A stretch of DNA of 64,000 bases from Lentzea nigeriaca (GCF_016907955.1 NZ_JAFBCX010000001.1:1240001-1304000), one strand, 5' to 3'. Positions 35,968-45,630 are shown, counted from the first letter of the stretch. Numbers and translations: made by a program. Notes: a model not told the origin generated them from the letters alone.

Positions 35968-38900
35968 ATGGTCCGGACAATCGTTGGCCTGAGTGTTCAG
36001 TTCCGCGTCCTTGTCGCCGCACTGGTCGCCGTGGTCGCCACATTGGGAATCATCCAGATCCAAAAAGCGCCGCTCGACGTCTACCCCGAGTTCGCGCCCC
36101 CGCAGGTCCAGATCCAGACCGAGGCGCTCGGGCTCTCCGCGGCCGAGGTCGAGCAGCTGATCACCGTGCCGATGGAGCAGGATCTCCTCAACGGGATCGC
36201 CTGGCTCCAGCAGATCCGATCCGAGTCGTCGCCGGGTCTGTCGTCCATCGAGCTGATCTTCGAGCCGGGGACGGACATCCTGAAGGCGCGCCAGCTCGTG
36301 CAGGAGCGCATGGTCCAGGCTCACGCGCTGCCCAACGTCGGCAGCTCGCCGTTCATGGTGCAACCGGTGTCCTCGGACAGCCGGGTCATGATGATCGGCC
36401 TCGGTTCGAAGGACCTGTCGGCCATCGACCTCTCGGTGCTCGCGCGCTGGAAGATCAAGCCGCGGCTGCAGGGCATTCCGGGGGTCGCGAACGTCGCGAT
36501 CTGGGGTCAGCGCGACCGGCAGCTCCAGGTGCAGGTGAACCCGGACAAGCTGCGCCAGTACGGCGTGTCGGTGACCCAGGTGCTCAAGACGACCGGCAAC
36601 GCGCTGTGGGTGTCGCCGTTGACGTTCGTGCAGGCGTCGACGCCGGGTACGGGCGGGTTCATCGACACGAACTCCCAGCGGCTCGCGATCCAGCACATCC
36701 TGCCGATCACGACACCCCAGAGCCTGGCCTCGGTGAGCGTCGAGGACACCGGTGACAAGAGGCTGCACCTCGGTGACGTCGCCACGGTCGTCGAAGACCA
36801 CCAGCCGCTCATCGGTGACGCGGTGCTGAACGACGGCCCCGGACTGATGCTCGTGATCGAGAAGTTCCCGGAGTCCAACACGCGTGAGGTGACCGCGGCC
36901 GTCGAGGACGCCATGAACGCCCTCAAGCCGGGACTCGCCGGGATCACCGTCGACACGAACGTCTACCGCCCGGCGTCCTACATCGAGGACGCGCTCGGAC
37001 ACCTCGGCCTGTGGGCGATCGTCGGACTGGTGATCCTGTTCGTGCTGTTCGCCGCTGCTTTCTTCTCGTTGCGGATGGCCCTGATCAGCTTCGTCTCGCT
37101 GGCCCTGTCGGTGATCACGGCGCTGTGGGTGCTCCATCTGCGGGGCGCGACTCTCAACGTGATGGTGCTGGTCGGCCTCACGATCGCCCTCGGCGCGATC
37201 GTGGACGACGCGGTCACGGACGCGGAGAACATCCGCCGTCGCCTGCGCGAGCACCGGGCGTCCGGCGGCGACGCCCCGCTGCTGGGCGTGGTCGTCGACG
37301 CCTCGCACGCGGTGCGCAGGCCGCTCCTCTACACGACGTTGATCCTGCTGCTGGCGACGCTGCCGCTGTTCTTCCTCGGCGGTGTTCCGGGTGCCTTCTC
37401 GGGCCCGCTGGCGATGTCGTACGGCCTCGCGATCGTCGCCTCCGCGGTGGTGGCGCTCACCGTCACACCGGCGCTGGCCGTCGTGCTCCTCTCGCGCGGG
37501 CGGCTCGACCGGCGTCCGAGCCCGGCCGTGCGGCTCGTCCACTGGGGTTTCGACCGGACCATGCCCGCGTTCCTCGGCCGCCGGTGGCCGGTGTACCTGG
37601 CGATCGTCCTGCTGATCGCGGCGGGGTTCGCGCTGCTGCCGCAGCTCGGCACCGGCAACGGCTCGCTGCTCCCGCCGCGGCTGGACCGGAACCTCCTGGT
37701 CCGCTGGCAGACCGCGGCCGGCACCTCGCTGGCCGAGATGGACCGCGTCACCAGCGCCGCCGCCGGCGAGGTCCGCGCCATCTCCGGTGTCCGGGCCGTC
37801 GGCGCCCACGTGGGCCGGGCGATCGCGTCCGACCAGACCGTCAACGTGAACGCCGGCGAGCTGTGGATCGGCCTCACCGACACAGCCGACTACGACGCGA
37901 CCGCGGCCGAAGTCCGGCGCGTGGTCCGCGGTTACCCCGGCATGCAGGTCGACCTGGCGAGCTACGCCGAGCAGCGGGTGGACACGGCGCGCGCGGCCGC
38001 CGGCGGCGACCTCGTGGTCCGTGTCTACGGCTACGACCTCGACATCCTGCGAAGCAAGGCCGACGAGGTGAAGCAGCTCCTCACGACCGTCGACGGCGTG
38101 ACCGACCCGAAGGTGGCGCCCCAGCCGCCCGACGAGCCGACGCTCGAGGTGAAGGTCGACCTCCAGGCCGCCCAGCGGTTCGGGATCAAGCCGGGTGACG
38201 TGCGTCGTGCCGCGGGCACGTTCTTCTCCGGCCTGCCGGTCGGAAACCTCTACGAGGACCAGAAGGTGTTCGACGTCGTCGTGCTCGGCACGCCCACGAC
38301 GCGCTTCTCGCCCAGCAACGTCGGGGACCTGCTGATCGACCTGCCCGCGGGCGGCCAGGTGCGCCTCGGCGACGTGGCCACCGTGCGCACGACCTCGTAC
38401 CCGACGACGGTGCGGCACACCGGCACGTCGCGCAGCATCGACGTCATCGCGAACGTGCGCGGCCGTTCCGCCGGCTCGGTGGCCGCCGACGTCAAGGGTC
38501 GGCTGCCGAACGTGAGCATGCCGCTCGAGTACCACGCCGAGGTGCTCGACGAGGTGAGCGGCCAGCGCGACCAGGCCCTGCTCACGGCCGGGCTCGCCCT
38601 CATCGCGCTGATCGGGATCTTCCTGTTGCTGCAGGCCGCGTTCCGCAGCTGGCGCACCGCACTGCTGGTCCTGCTGACGCTGCCGCTGGCCGCGGTCGGC
38701 GGCGTGCTGGCGGCCGGGTTCTCCGGCGGTGTCCTGACGCTGGGCGCGCTGGCCGGGCTCGCCGCGGTGCTGGGTCTCGCACTGCGCAACGTCATGGTGC
38801 TCGTCCACGGCTACCAGGAAGCCGGGGCCGTGGGAGCCGACGAGATCCTCCGGGTCACCAGGGACCGGGCCGGGCCGGTCGTGCTCACCGCCGTGGCCAC

Positions 38901-39063
38901 GGCCGCGGTCGTCGTCCCGGTGCTGGTGCTCGGCCGTGTCTCCGGCCTCGAGGTGTTGTTCCCGCTGGCCGCGGTGCTGCTGGGCGGCCTGGTCACCTCG
39001 ACCCTGCTGACGCTGGTGATCACGCCCGCGTTGTACCTCCAACACGCACCTGCCCGAAACTGA
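35968..39063 (+). CDS. RND efflux permease, CusA/CzcA-like (first copy)
   Basis: Full-length RND transporter of 1031 residues. It starts with a membrane helix (VLVAALVAVVATLGIIQI), then a porter domain beginning APLDVYPEFAPPQVQIQTEALG. The proton-relay helix carries the acidic cluster LGAIVDDAVTDAENI near 405-420, as in the heavy-metal efflux branch. The second half repeats the layout. It would pump a metal or small molecule using the proton gradient. Full RND pumps of this class are mainly known from two-membrane bacteria. The start ATG follows GAGGGCGAG. The small lipoprotein gene begins 14 bases after its stop. Confidence 0.93.
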   Translation: MVRTIVGLSVQFRVLVAALVAVVATLGIIQIQKAPLDVYPEFAPPQVQIQTEALGLSAAEVEQLITVPMEQDLLNGIAWLQQIRSESSPGLSSIELIFEPGTDILKARQLVQERMVQAHALPNVGSSPFMVQPVSSDSRVMMIGLGSKDLSAIDLSVLARWKIKPRLQGIPGVANVAIWGQRDRQLQVQVNPDKLRQYGVSVTQVLKTTGNALWVSPLTFVQASTPGTGGFIDTNSQRLAIQHILPITTPQSLASVSVEDTGDKRLHLGDVATVVEDHQPLIGDAVLNDGPGLMLVIEKFPESNTREVTAAVEDAMNALKPGLAGITVDTNVYRPASYIEDALGHLGLWAIVGLVILFVLFAAAFFSLRMALISFVSLALSVITALWVLHLRGATLNVMVLVGLTIALGAIVDDAVTDAENIRRRLREHRASGGDAPLLGVVVDASHAVRRPLLYTTLILLLATLPLFFLGGVPGAFSGPLAMSYGLAIVASAVVALTVTPALAVVLLSRGRLDRRPSPAVRLVHWGFDRTMPAFLGRRWPVYLAIVLLIAAGFALLPQLGTGNGSLLPPRLDRNLLVRWQTAAGTSLAEMDRVTSAAAGEVRAISGVRAVGAHVGRAIASDQTVNVNAGELWIGLTDTADYDATAAEVRRVVRGYPGMQVDLASYAEQRVDTARAAAGGDLVVRVYGYDLDILRSKADEVKQLLTTVDGVTDPKVAPQPPDEPTLEVKVDLQAAQRFGIKPGDVRRAAGTFFSGLPVGNLYEDQKVFDVVVLGTPTTRFSPSNVGDLLIDLPAGGQVRLGDVATVRTTSYPTTVRHTGTSRSIDVIANVRGRSAGSVAADVKGRLPNVSMPLEYHAEVLDEVSGQRDQALLTAGLALIALIGIFLLLQAAFRSWRTALLVLLTLPLAAVGGVLAAGFSGGVLTLGALAGLAAVLGLALRNVMVLVHGYQEAGAVGADEILRVTRDRAGPVVLTAVATAAVVVPVLVLGRVSGLEVLFPLAAVLLGGLVTSTLLTLVITPALYLQHAPARN

Positions 39064-39076
39064 AGGGGAGGCTGGA

Positions 39077-39496
39077 ATGCGCGCACTGGCACTGATCGTG
39101 GCCGCCGCACTTCTCGCGGGGTGCCAAGAGGGAAGCGCCGAGAGCGAAGAACCGGAAGCCGCCGTCGTCGAGGCCATCGAGGGCTCGCAGGCCCACAAGC
39201 TGGTTCTGACGGATGAGGCGATCCAACGCCTGGGTATCAAGACCGAGACCGTGGCGGCCGCGGCGGCGGGTGGTCAGGCCGTCATCCCGATGACCGCGGT
39301 GCTCTACGACCCGGACGGCAGCACCTGGACCTACACCAATCCCGAGCCCAAGACCTATGTCCGGCAACAGGTCGCCATCGCCAAGGTCGAGAACGACCGC
39401 GCCATCCTCTCGTCCGGTCCCGCCGCGGGCACCGCGGTGGTCGTGGTGGGCTCCGCCGAGCTGCTCGGCACCGAGAACGGCGTCGGCGGAGGCTGA
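39077..39496 (+). CDS. Small lipoprotein, minimal RND adaptor-like
   Basis: Lipoprotein of 139 residues: RALALIVAAALLAGC gives a lipobox with the cysteine at position 16. The rest resembles only the end portions of CusB/HlyD-type adaptors: HKLVLTDEAIQRLGIKTETV, then VIPMTAVLYDPDGSTWTYT and TYVRQQVAIAKVENDRAIL, and finally AAGTAVVVVGSAELLG. The alpha-hairpin and the lipoyl-like domain of ordinary adaptors are absent, and no outer-membrane factor gene is nearby. A GGGGAGG site precedes the ATG. It sits between two RND genes and starts of both neighbours are within 14 bases. Confidence 0.82.
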   Translation: MRALALIVAAALLAGCQEGSAESEEPEAAVVEAIEGSQAHKLVLTDEAIQRLGIKTETVAAAAAGGQAVIPMTAVLYDPDGSTWTYTNPEPKTYVRQQVAIAKVENDRAILSSGPAAGTAVVVVGSAELLGTENGVGGG

Positions 39497-39498
39497 TC

Positions 39499-42400
39499 AT
39501 GTCCGAACGACGCACGGCGATGCGCTGGATCGTCGGCTCCAGCCTGAAGTTCCGCTATCTCGTGGTGGCCGCGGCCGCGGCGATGATGGCGGTCGGGACG
39601 CTCCAGGTCCAGAACATGCGGGTGGACGTGTTCCCCGAGTTCGCCCCGCCGCGCGTCGAGATCCAGACCATCTGCCTCGGACTGTCCACAGCGGACGTCG
39701 AGTCGCTGGTCACGGTCCCCATCGAGCAGGTGCTGACCGGGATCAAGGGTCTGAACGACCTGCGCTCCAAGTCCGTGCCGCAGCTGTCGTCCGTCGAGCT
39801 GATCTTCGATGAGGGCACCGACCTGTTGCAGGCCAGGCAGCTCGTCCAGGAACGCCTCACGACCGTGCAGAACAACCTGCCGACCTGGGCGAGCCCGCCG
39901 GTGATCCTGGCGCCCGTGTCGGCGACCAGCCGCGTCCTGAAGATCGGGATGTCGTCGAAGGAACACTCCCTGATCTCGATGTCCATGATGGCCTACTGGA
40001 CGATCCGGGCGCGGCTGCTGCGCGTGCCGGGGGTCGCCAACGTGGCGATCTGGGGTGAGCGGCTGCAGATGCTCACCGTGCAGGTCGACCCGAAGAAGAT
40101 GAAGGAGCGCAACGTCACGCTCGACGGCGTCATGGAGGCGACCGGCGACTCGGTGGACTCCGGCCTGCTGCGGTTCACCGCCGGCTCGATCATCGGCACC
40201 GGCGGTGCCGTCGAGACGTCCGACCAACGTGTCGGGATCCGGCACGTGCTGCCGATCGTGTCGCCGGCCGACATGGCGAAGGTGACCGTGCAGGGCCAGG
40301 TCGACACCGAGGACGGTCCGCAGCCGACCCAGGTCCAGCTCGGCGAGATCGCCCAGGTCGTGGAGGCCCACCAGCCGCTCGCGGGCGACGCCGTCGTCGG
40401 TGACTCCCCAGGCCTGCTCCTCGTGGTGGAGAAGCTGCCGTGGGGCAACACGCTCGAAATCAGCAAGGGCGTGGACGACGCGATCAAGTCGCTCGAACCC
40501 GGACTGCCCGGAATCACGTTCAACACCAGCATCTTCCGGCAGTCGACCTTCATCGAGACGTCGATCAACAACCTCACCCAGGCGCTGCTGCTCGGGTTCC
40601 TCCTCGTCTTCGTGATCCTGACGCTGTTCCTCTTCGAATGGCGCGTCGCGCTCGTCAGCCTGCTGACGATCCCGCTGTCCCTGATGGCGGCGATGCTGGT
40701 GCTGCGTGCCTGGGACGCGACGGTGAACACGATGACACTGGCCGGCCTCGTGCTGGCGCTGGGGGCGGTGGTCGACGACGCGATCATCGACGTGCAGAAC
40801 ATCGTCCGGCGGCTGCGGCAGGAACGCCTCGCGGGCAGCGAGAAGTCGACCTCGTCGATCATCCTGTCCGCGTCGCTGGAGGTCAGGAGCCCGATCGTCT
40901 ACGCGACACTGATCATCCTCGCGGCGACGGCGCCGGTGTTCGTGCTGGAGGGCGTCACCGGGTCGTTCTTCCAGCCGCTGATCGCCGCGTACACACTGGC
41001 GATCCTCGCCTCGATGGTCGTCGCCCTGACCGTCACACCCGCACTCACACTGATCTTCCTGCGCGGCGCGCACGTCGAACGCCACCAGTCCCCGGTCGCC
41101 CGATGGCTCGAACGCCGCTACGACAGGCTGCTCGCCCGCATCGTCCAGCGACCACGCCGGGTCTACGCGATGGCGGGGTTGCTCGTCGTGGCCGCGATCC
41201 TCGTGCTGCCACAGCTCGGCCAGTCCCTGTTCCCGGAGTTCAAGGAGCGCAACTTCCTGAGCCACTGGATCACCTCGCCCGGAACGTCGGTCGAGGAGGA
41301 GCAGCGCATCACGCTGCAGGTGAGCCGGGAACTGCGGGAGATCCCCGGCGTGCAGTCGTTCGGTTCGCACATCGGCCAGGCGTTCCTCGGCGAGGAGGTC
41401 GTGGGCGTCAACTTCGGCGAGAACTGGATCAGCATCTCGCCGGATGTCGACTACGAGACCACGATCCACGCGATCGAGCGCGTCATCGCCCGGTACCCAG
41501 GCCTCTTCCACGACGTTCAGACGTACCTGAACGAACGGATCGAGGAGGTCCTGACGGGGGCCAAGGAACCGATCGTCATCAGGATCTACGGTCAGGACCT
41601 CAAGGTCATCCGCGAGAAGGGCCAGGAGGTCCTCGAGAAGATCGAAGGCATCCGCGGCATCTCCGACTCGCACGTCGACCTCCAGGTGGACGAGCCGCAG
41701 GTCGAGGTCGAGGTCGACCTGGCGAAGGCGGCCGTGCACGGACTGAAGCCGGGCGACGTCCGCCGTGCCGCGTCCACCCTGGTCGCGGGCGAGGAGGTCG
41801 GCGACATCTTCCGCGACGGCAAGGCCTACGACGTCATGGTGTGGAGCACGCCCGCGACGCGGCACAGCGTGGCCGACATCAGCGACCTGCTGATCGACAC
41901 CCCCGCCGGCACGCCCGTGCGGCTCGGCGACGTGGCGAAGGTGAGCGTCCAGCCGGTTCCCAACGTGATCGAGCGGCAGAACGACTCACGCCGCATCGAC
42001 GTGGCGGCCGGGGTCACCGGACGCGACCTCGCCTCGACGGCCAAGGACGTCGAGCGGGCGCTGGCCGAGGTCCAGTTCCCGCAGGGCTACCACTACGAGC
42101 TGCTCGGCGAGTACCAGGAGCAGCAGTCCGCGCAGAACCGCCTGTACCTCGTCGGCATCGTCGCCGCACTGGCGATCTTCCTGCTGCTGCAGGTGTCGTT
42201 CCGCAGCTGGCGGCTCGCGACCCTGAGCTTCCTCACCCTTCCGATGGCACTCGTGGGCGGCCTCATCGCCGCCTTCGCGGGCGGTGGCGTCATCTCGCTG
42301 GGATCGCTCATCGGGTTCTTCACGGTGTTCGGCATCGCCGCCCGCAACGGCATCCTGCTGATCAACCACTGCCAGTACCTGGAGCAGGAGGAGGGCGAGA

Positions 42401-42690
42401 CCTGGGGTCGCGACCTCGTCCTGCGAGGCGCGCGGGAACGGCTCTCGCCGATCCTGATGACCTCGCTCGCGACCGGTCTCGCGGTGGTGCCGCTGGTCGT
42501 GCTCGGCGACCGGCCCGGCCACGAGATCGAGTACCCGCTCGCGATCGTGATCCTCGGCGGCCTCGTCACCTCGACCCTGCTCAACCTGTTCGTCGTCCCT
42601 TCCCTGTACCTGCGCTTCGGCAGGAGCAGCCGGCAAGCGCGTCACGTCCTGAGGAACGGAGAGCCCGATGTCCCTCGCCCAACGCCTTAG
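39499..42690 (+). CDS. RND efflux permease, CusA/CzcA-like (second copy)
   Basis: Second RND transporter, 1063 residues, paralogous to the first: RVDVFPEFAPPRVEIQTICLG at the porter start, and LGAVVDDAIIDVQNIVRRL as the acidic proton-relay helix near 415-430. It is about 30 residues longer, mainly at the N-terminus and in loops. The two copies could form a mixed trimer, as MdtB and MdtC do, or be two pumps for different metals. The ATG follows GGAGGCTGATC and lies two bases after the lipoprotein stop. Its last 23 bases overlap the next gene. Confidence 0.93.
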   Translation: MSERRTAMRWIVGSSLKFRYLVVAAAAAMMAVGTLQVQNMRVDVFPEFAPPRVEIQTICLGLSTADVESLVTVPIEQVLTGIKGLNDLRSKSVPQLSSVELIFDEGTDLLQARQLVQERLTTVQNNLPTWASPPVILAPVSATSRVLKIGMSSKEHSLISMSMMAYWTIRARLLRVPGVANVAIWGERLQMLTVQVDPKKMKERNVTLDGVMEATGDSVDSGLLRFTAGSIIGTGGAVETSDQRVGIRHVLPIVSPADMAKVTVQGQVDTEDGPQPTQVQLGEIAQVVEAHQPLAGDAVVGDSPGLLLVVEKLPWGNTLEISKGVDDAIKSLEPGLPGITFNTSIFRQSTFIETSINNLTQALLLGFLLVFVILTLFLFEWRVALVSLLTIPLSLMAAMLVLRAWDATVNTMTLAGLVLALGAVVDDAIIDVQNIVRRLRQERLAGSEKSTSSIILSASLEVRSPIVYATLIILAATAPVFVLEGVTGSFFQPLIAAYTLAILASMVVALTVTPALTLIFLRGAHVERHQSPVARWLERRYDRLLARIVQRPRRVYAMAGLLVVAAILVLPQLGQSLFPEFKERNFLSHWITSPGTSVEEEQRITLQVSRELREIPGVQSFGSHIGQAFLGEEVVGVNFGENWISISPDVDYETTIHAIERVIARYPGLFHDVQTYLNERIEEVLTGAKEPIVIRIYGQDLKVIREKGQEVLEKIEGIRGISDSHVDLQVDEPQVEVEVDLAKAAVHGLKPGDVRRAASTLVAGEEVGDIFRDGKAYDVMVWSTPATRHSVADISDLLIDTPAGTPVRLGDVAKVSVQPVPNVIERQNDSRRIDVAAGVTGRDLASTAKDVERALAEVQFPQGYHYELLGEYQEQQSAQNRLYLVGIVAALAIFLLLQVSFRSWRLATLSFLTLPMALVGGLIAAFAGGGVISLGSLIGFFTVFGIAARNGILLINHCQYLEQEEGETWGRDLVLRGARERLSPILMTSLATGLAVVPLVVLGDRPGHEIEYPLAIVILGGLVTSTLLNLFVVPSLYLRFGRSSRQARHVLRNGEPDVPRPTP

Positions 42691-43522
42691 TGCGGCATTG
42701 CTGGGCTCCCTGGTCGTCGCGGGCCTGCTGACCACTCCAGGCACCGCGTCCGCCCGGACCCAGGAGTGCGGTGCTCCCCAACGGCTCGGCCAGTTCCCCA
42801 GCCATCCCAAGGTCGACAACCGGTTCTTCCCGCTCGTCCCGGGAACCGAGTACACCCTCAAGGGCACGGTCGGTGGGGCGTCGCACACGGTGCGAACCAC
42901 GGTGACCGACCTGACCAAGGTGGTTGACGGTGTGCGGACGATCGTCGTGCTGGACGAGGACCTCGACGGCAAGGTGCTCGCGGAGGCGGAGCTCGCCATG
43001 TTCGCGCAGGATCTCGGTGGAACGGTGTGGGCACTGGGTGAGTACCCCGAGGAGTACGAGAACGGCGAGTTCGCCGGCGCCCCGAGCGTGTGGGTCAGTG
43101 GTACGGCCGGGGCACGCGCGGGCATCGCGATGCTTGCGCGACCGGCTCTCGGTACCCCCGCGTACCTGCAGGGCCTGGCCCCCAAGATCGCCTTCGAGGA
43201 CTGCGGCCAGGTCCTGAAGACCAACCAACGCGTCTGCGTGCCGGTCAACTGCTACGACGGCGTGCTGGTGATCGACGAGTGGGCACCGAACGACCCCGAG
43301 GGCGGCCACCACCAGAAGTTCCACGCACCGGGTGTCGGCATCGTGCAGGTCGACGCGGCCGGCGACGTGAATCCCGAGGTGCTGAGCCTGGTGAGCTATC
43401 GCCACCTCGGGCCGAACGCGCTGGCGAAGGCCCGTGCGCGAGCACTGGCGCTGGACGAGCACGGCTATCAGGTCAGCCCGAACGTGTTCGGCCGGACCTC
43501 GCCCGCGGTGCCCTGCGATTGA
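42668..43522 (+). CDS. Secreted protein of unknown function
   Basis: Exported protein of 284 residues. A signal peptide (LAQRLSAALLGSLVVAGLLTTPGTASA) is followed by a beta-rich domain containing HPKVDNRFFPLVPGTEYTLKG, the acidic WALGEYPEEYENGE and GGHHQKFHAPGVGIVQV. Cysteines at ECG, EDCGQ, RVCVPVNC and the terminal PCD could form disulfides. The VDNRFFPL type occurs in many actinobacteria as a hypothetical protein; histidine, glutamate and cysteine content fits a metal-binding role but this is inference. The ATG overlaps the RND gene by 23 bases and has its own GGAGAG site. Confidence 0.85.
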   Translation: MSLAQRLSAALLGSLVVAGLLTTPGTASARTQECGAPQRLGQFPSHPKVDNRFFPLVPGTEYTLKGTVGGASHTVRTTVTDLTKVVDGVRTIVVLDEDLDGKVLAEAELAMFAQDLGGTVWALGEYPEEYENGEFAGAPSVWVSGTAGARAGIAMLARPALGTPAYLQGLAPKIAFEDCGQVLKTNQRVCVPVNCYDGVLVIDEWAPNDPEGGHHQKFHAPGVGIVQVDAAGDVNPEVLSLVSYRHLGPNALAKARARALALDEHGYQVSPNVFGRTSPAVPCD

Positions 43523-43544
43523 GGAGCCTTCCGGCTCTGACCCC

Positions 43545-43604
43545 GTGGCGTGACCCAGAACGTCGGCCGGGTGATTCGCCTGGCGACGTTCAGGGTCACG
43601 CCAC
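43545..43604. terminator. Long bidirectional terminator hairpin
   Basis: An inverted repeat of 21 bp arms (43545-43565 and 43584-43604) with one mismatch, extended by a further 6 bp inner stem (GCCGGG/CCTGGC, one G-U) to a seven-base TGATTCG loop. It ends exactly at the PAP2 stop codon and lies just after the rightward secreted-protein gene, so it can serve both convergent transcripts. Confidence 0.85.
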
Positions 43605-44263
43605 TACCCGCCTTCGGAGGTGGAGGCGGCAGCTGGATCGGCGGCAGACGACGGCAAGGTGAATGACGCGACCATCGCGAGGAACCAGGCCGTGCCGAGG
43701 GCGTACCCCGCGAGCACGTCGGAGACGTAGTGCACCGCCAGAGCGACTCGGGACAGGCCTATCCCCAGCACCATCGCTGCCGCGAGCACAACCGCGACGC
43801 GGCGTCCCGCGGACCGCATCACCGGCCAGAAGACCACCAGCACGGTCGCGTAGGTGACGGCGGCGGATTGGGCGTGGCCGCTGGGAAAGCTCAGACCGTG
43901 AGCAGTGGTCAGAGGGTCGGGCACCGTCGGACGGGCTCGTTGGACAGCCCTCTTGACCACCGCGTTCAGCAGGGCGCTGCCCGTGACGGTCACCAGGACG
44001 AACACCGCCTGCCTCGGACGGTGCCGATACAGCAGCCACGCCGCGACGAGGGCGATCGCCGTGAGGTAGACCGGTGCGGAACCGATGGTGCTCAACGTCT
44101 TCATCGCCGTGACGAAGGCAGGGTGCTCGGCGGTGTAGCGGTGCACGTCGTCCCGGACGTCGTCGTCCACGGCCAGCAGCGGGGGCCACTTGCCGAGCAC
44201 CAGGAACAGGAGCAGGCCGAACGTGATCGTCGGCGCCGTCATCATCAGCACGGGGCGCCTCAT
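43604..44263 (-). CDS. PAP2-family membrane phosphatase
   Basis: Membrane phosphatase of about 219 residues with five or six helices. The three signature motifs are intact: KRAVQRARPT, SFPSGHAQSAA and SRVALAVHYVSDVLAG. Family members dephosphorylate undecaprenyl pyrophosphate, phosphatidic acid or related lipids. The start is ATG at 44263; a GTG at 44272 adds three residues and cannot be excluded. It converges on the RND operon across the long hairpin and lies downstream of the two-component genes. Confidence 0.9.
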   Translation of the reverse strand: MRRPVLMMTAPTITFGLLLFLVLGKWPPLLAVDDDVRDDVHRYTAEHPAFVTAMKTLSTIGSAPVYLTAIALVAAWLLYRHRPRQAVFVLVTVTGSALLNAVVKRAVQRARPTVPDPLTTAHGLSFPSGHAQSAAVTYATVLVVFWPVMRSAGRRVAVVLAAAMVLGIGLSRVALAVHYVSDVLAGYALGTAWFLAMVASFTLPSSAADPAAASTSEGG

Positions 44264-44304
44264 GCCCCGCACGGTACGGCCCGCGGATTAGAGAATCGTG
44301 AGGA

Positions 44305-45630
44305 TCAGGCCGGAACCTCTGCCAGCGGCAGCCGCACGTGGAAGCACGCGCCCTCTGCCGAGTCGGCCAGCCACACCTGACCGCCGTGCCGCTCGGTCAC
44401 CTCGCGCACGATCGCCAGCCCCAGGCCCACGCCGCCGCTGTCACGCTCGCGGGCGCGTTGGGTGCGGAAGAACCGTTCGAACACCTTGGTGCGGTCTGAT
44501 TCCGGGATACCGGGACCGTCGTCGGCGACGACCAGTTCGGCGAACCGCTCCGCCGACCACAGGCCGACGGTGATCCGGTGCCGGGCATGGCGTTCGGCGT
44601 TGTCCAGCAGGTTGCGCACGACCCGGCTCAGCTCGCCCGACCGGCCGCGCAGCCGGGCCGTGGAGAACGGGGTGAGCTCGACCTCGACGACGGCGCGGGT
44701 GCGGACCGCCTCGATCTCGGCCAGAACCACCTCGTCCAGGTCCACCCACTCGACCGTCTCCGTGACCCCGTCCGCCAGCGCCAGCACGATCAGCTCGTCG
44801 GTCAGTCCACCCAGCCGGACCGTCTCGCGGTGCAGGTCGACGGCGAGCCGCACCCAGTCCGTGTGGGACGGGTGGGCGAGACCGACCTCCAGCCTGGTGC
44901 GCAGGCTCGCCAGTGGGCTGCGCAGTTCGTGGGCGGCGTCGGCGGCGAAGCGGCGTTGCCGTTCGTGCACCTCCTCGAGGCGTGCCAGCATCTCGTTCAT
45001 GGTGCGGGCCAGCCTGCCGACCTCGTCGTCGGCCTTGGGCTCGGGCACCCTCCGGTCGAGCTGGCTCGCGGTGATCTCGGTGACCTGTTCCCGGATCGCT
45101 TCCACCGGACGCAACGCGCGCCCCACCACCAGCCACGTGGTACCTCCGGCCGCGACGAGCAGGAACGGCACGATGATCGCCAACGCTGTCGTGGCCGCCT
45201 CGACACCCTCGTCGGCGTGCTCCAGAGACACGGCCGCGTACACCGCGACGGGTTGGCCGAGCACCGAGCCCGGCACACCGGCGACGGCGTGGTACTCGCC
45301 GTCGGGCAACCGCGAAGTTCCCGTCACCGCACCGCTTTCCGGCCACAGTGCGAGCAGCCGGGTGTGCGCGAGTTCCGCGCTCGCGCCGAGCACCGTGCCG
45401 TCCCGCGCGACGACCTGCACGAGCGGCGGCAGAACGGCGGGCAGGCCACTGGAGATCATCGGAACGAACGAGTCGGCCTGGTGGCGGGCCTGAACCTCGG
45501 CGTTGCCGGTGAGCTGATCACGCACCAGCGTCAGAGTCACCGCGCCGCCCGCGACCAGCCCCAGCCCCACGACCAGCACCGCCAGCGCGGTCAACCGGAC
45601 GCGGACACCGGCCTGACGCCTAACCGCCAT
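44305..45630 (-). CDS. Sensor histidine kinase (HAMP, HisKA, HATPase)
   Basis: Classical sensor kinase of 441 residues. A first membrane helix (LTALAVLVVGLGLVAGGAVTL), an external sensor domain of about 110 residues and a second helix (LAIIVPFLLVAAGGTTWLVV) are followed by HAMP, then the phospho-acceptor FAADAAHELRSPLASL. The ATPase domain has VRNLLDNAERHA, VADDGPGIPE and GGVGLGLAIVREV. It overlaps the response regulator upstream by 11 bases (45620-45630). The signal is unknown; the decayed ABC gene and intact ABC-2 operon nearby suggest a cell-envelope signal. Confidence 0.93.
   Translation of the reverse strand: MAVRRQAGVRVRLTALAVLVVGLGLVAGGAVTLTLVRDQLTGNAEVQARHQADSFVPMISSGLPAVLPPLVQVVARDGTVLGASAELAHTRLLALWPESGAVTGTSRLPDGEYHAVAGVPGSVLGQPVAVYAAVSLEHADEGVEAATTALAIIVPFLLVAAGGTTWLVVGRALRPVEAIREQVTEITASQLDRRVPEPKADDEVGRLARTMNEMLARLEEVHERQRRFAADAAHELRSPLASLRTRLEVGLAHPSHTDWVRLAVDLHRETVRLGGLTDELIVLALADGVTETVEWVDLDEVVLAEIEAVRTRAVVEVELTPFSTARLRGRSGELSRVVRNLLDNAERHARHRITVGLWSAERFAELVVADDGPGIPESDRTKVFERFFRTQRARERDSGGVGLGLAIVREVTERHGGQVWLADSAEGACFHVRLPLAEVPA

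Noticed and set aside
35917..39240. 1107-residue leftward open frame opposite the first RND gene
   Set aside because: Low-complexity His/Arg/Asp-rich translation with no motif; the RND reading on the other strand is complete.
39355..41865. 836-residue leftward open frame opposite the second RND gene
   Set aside because: Same kind of shadow; no recognised domain and no ribosome binding site.
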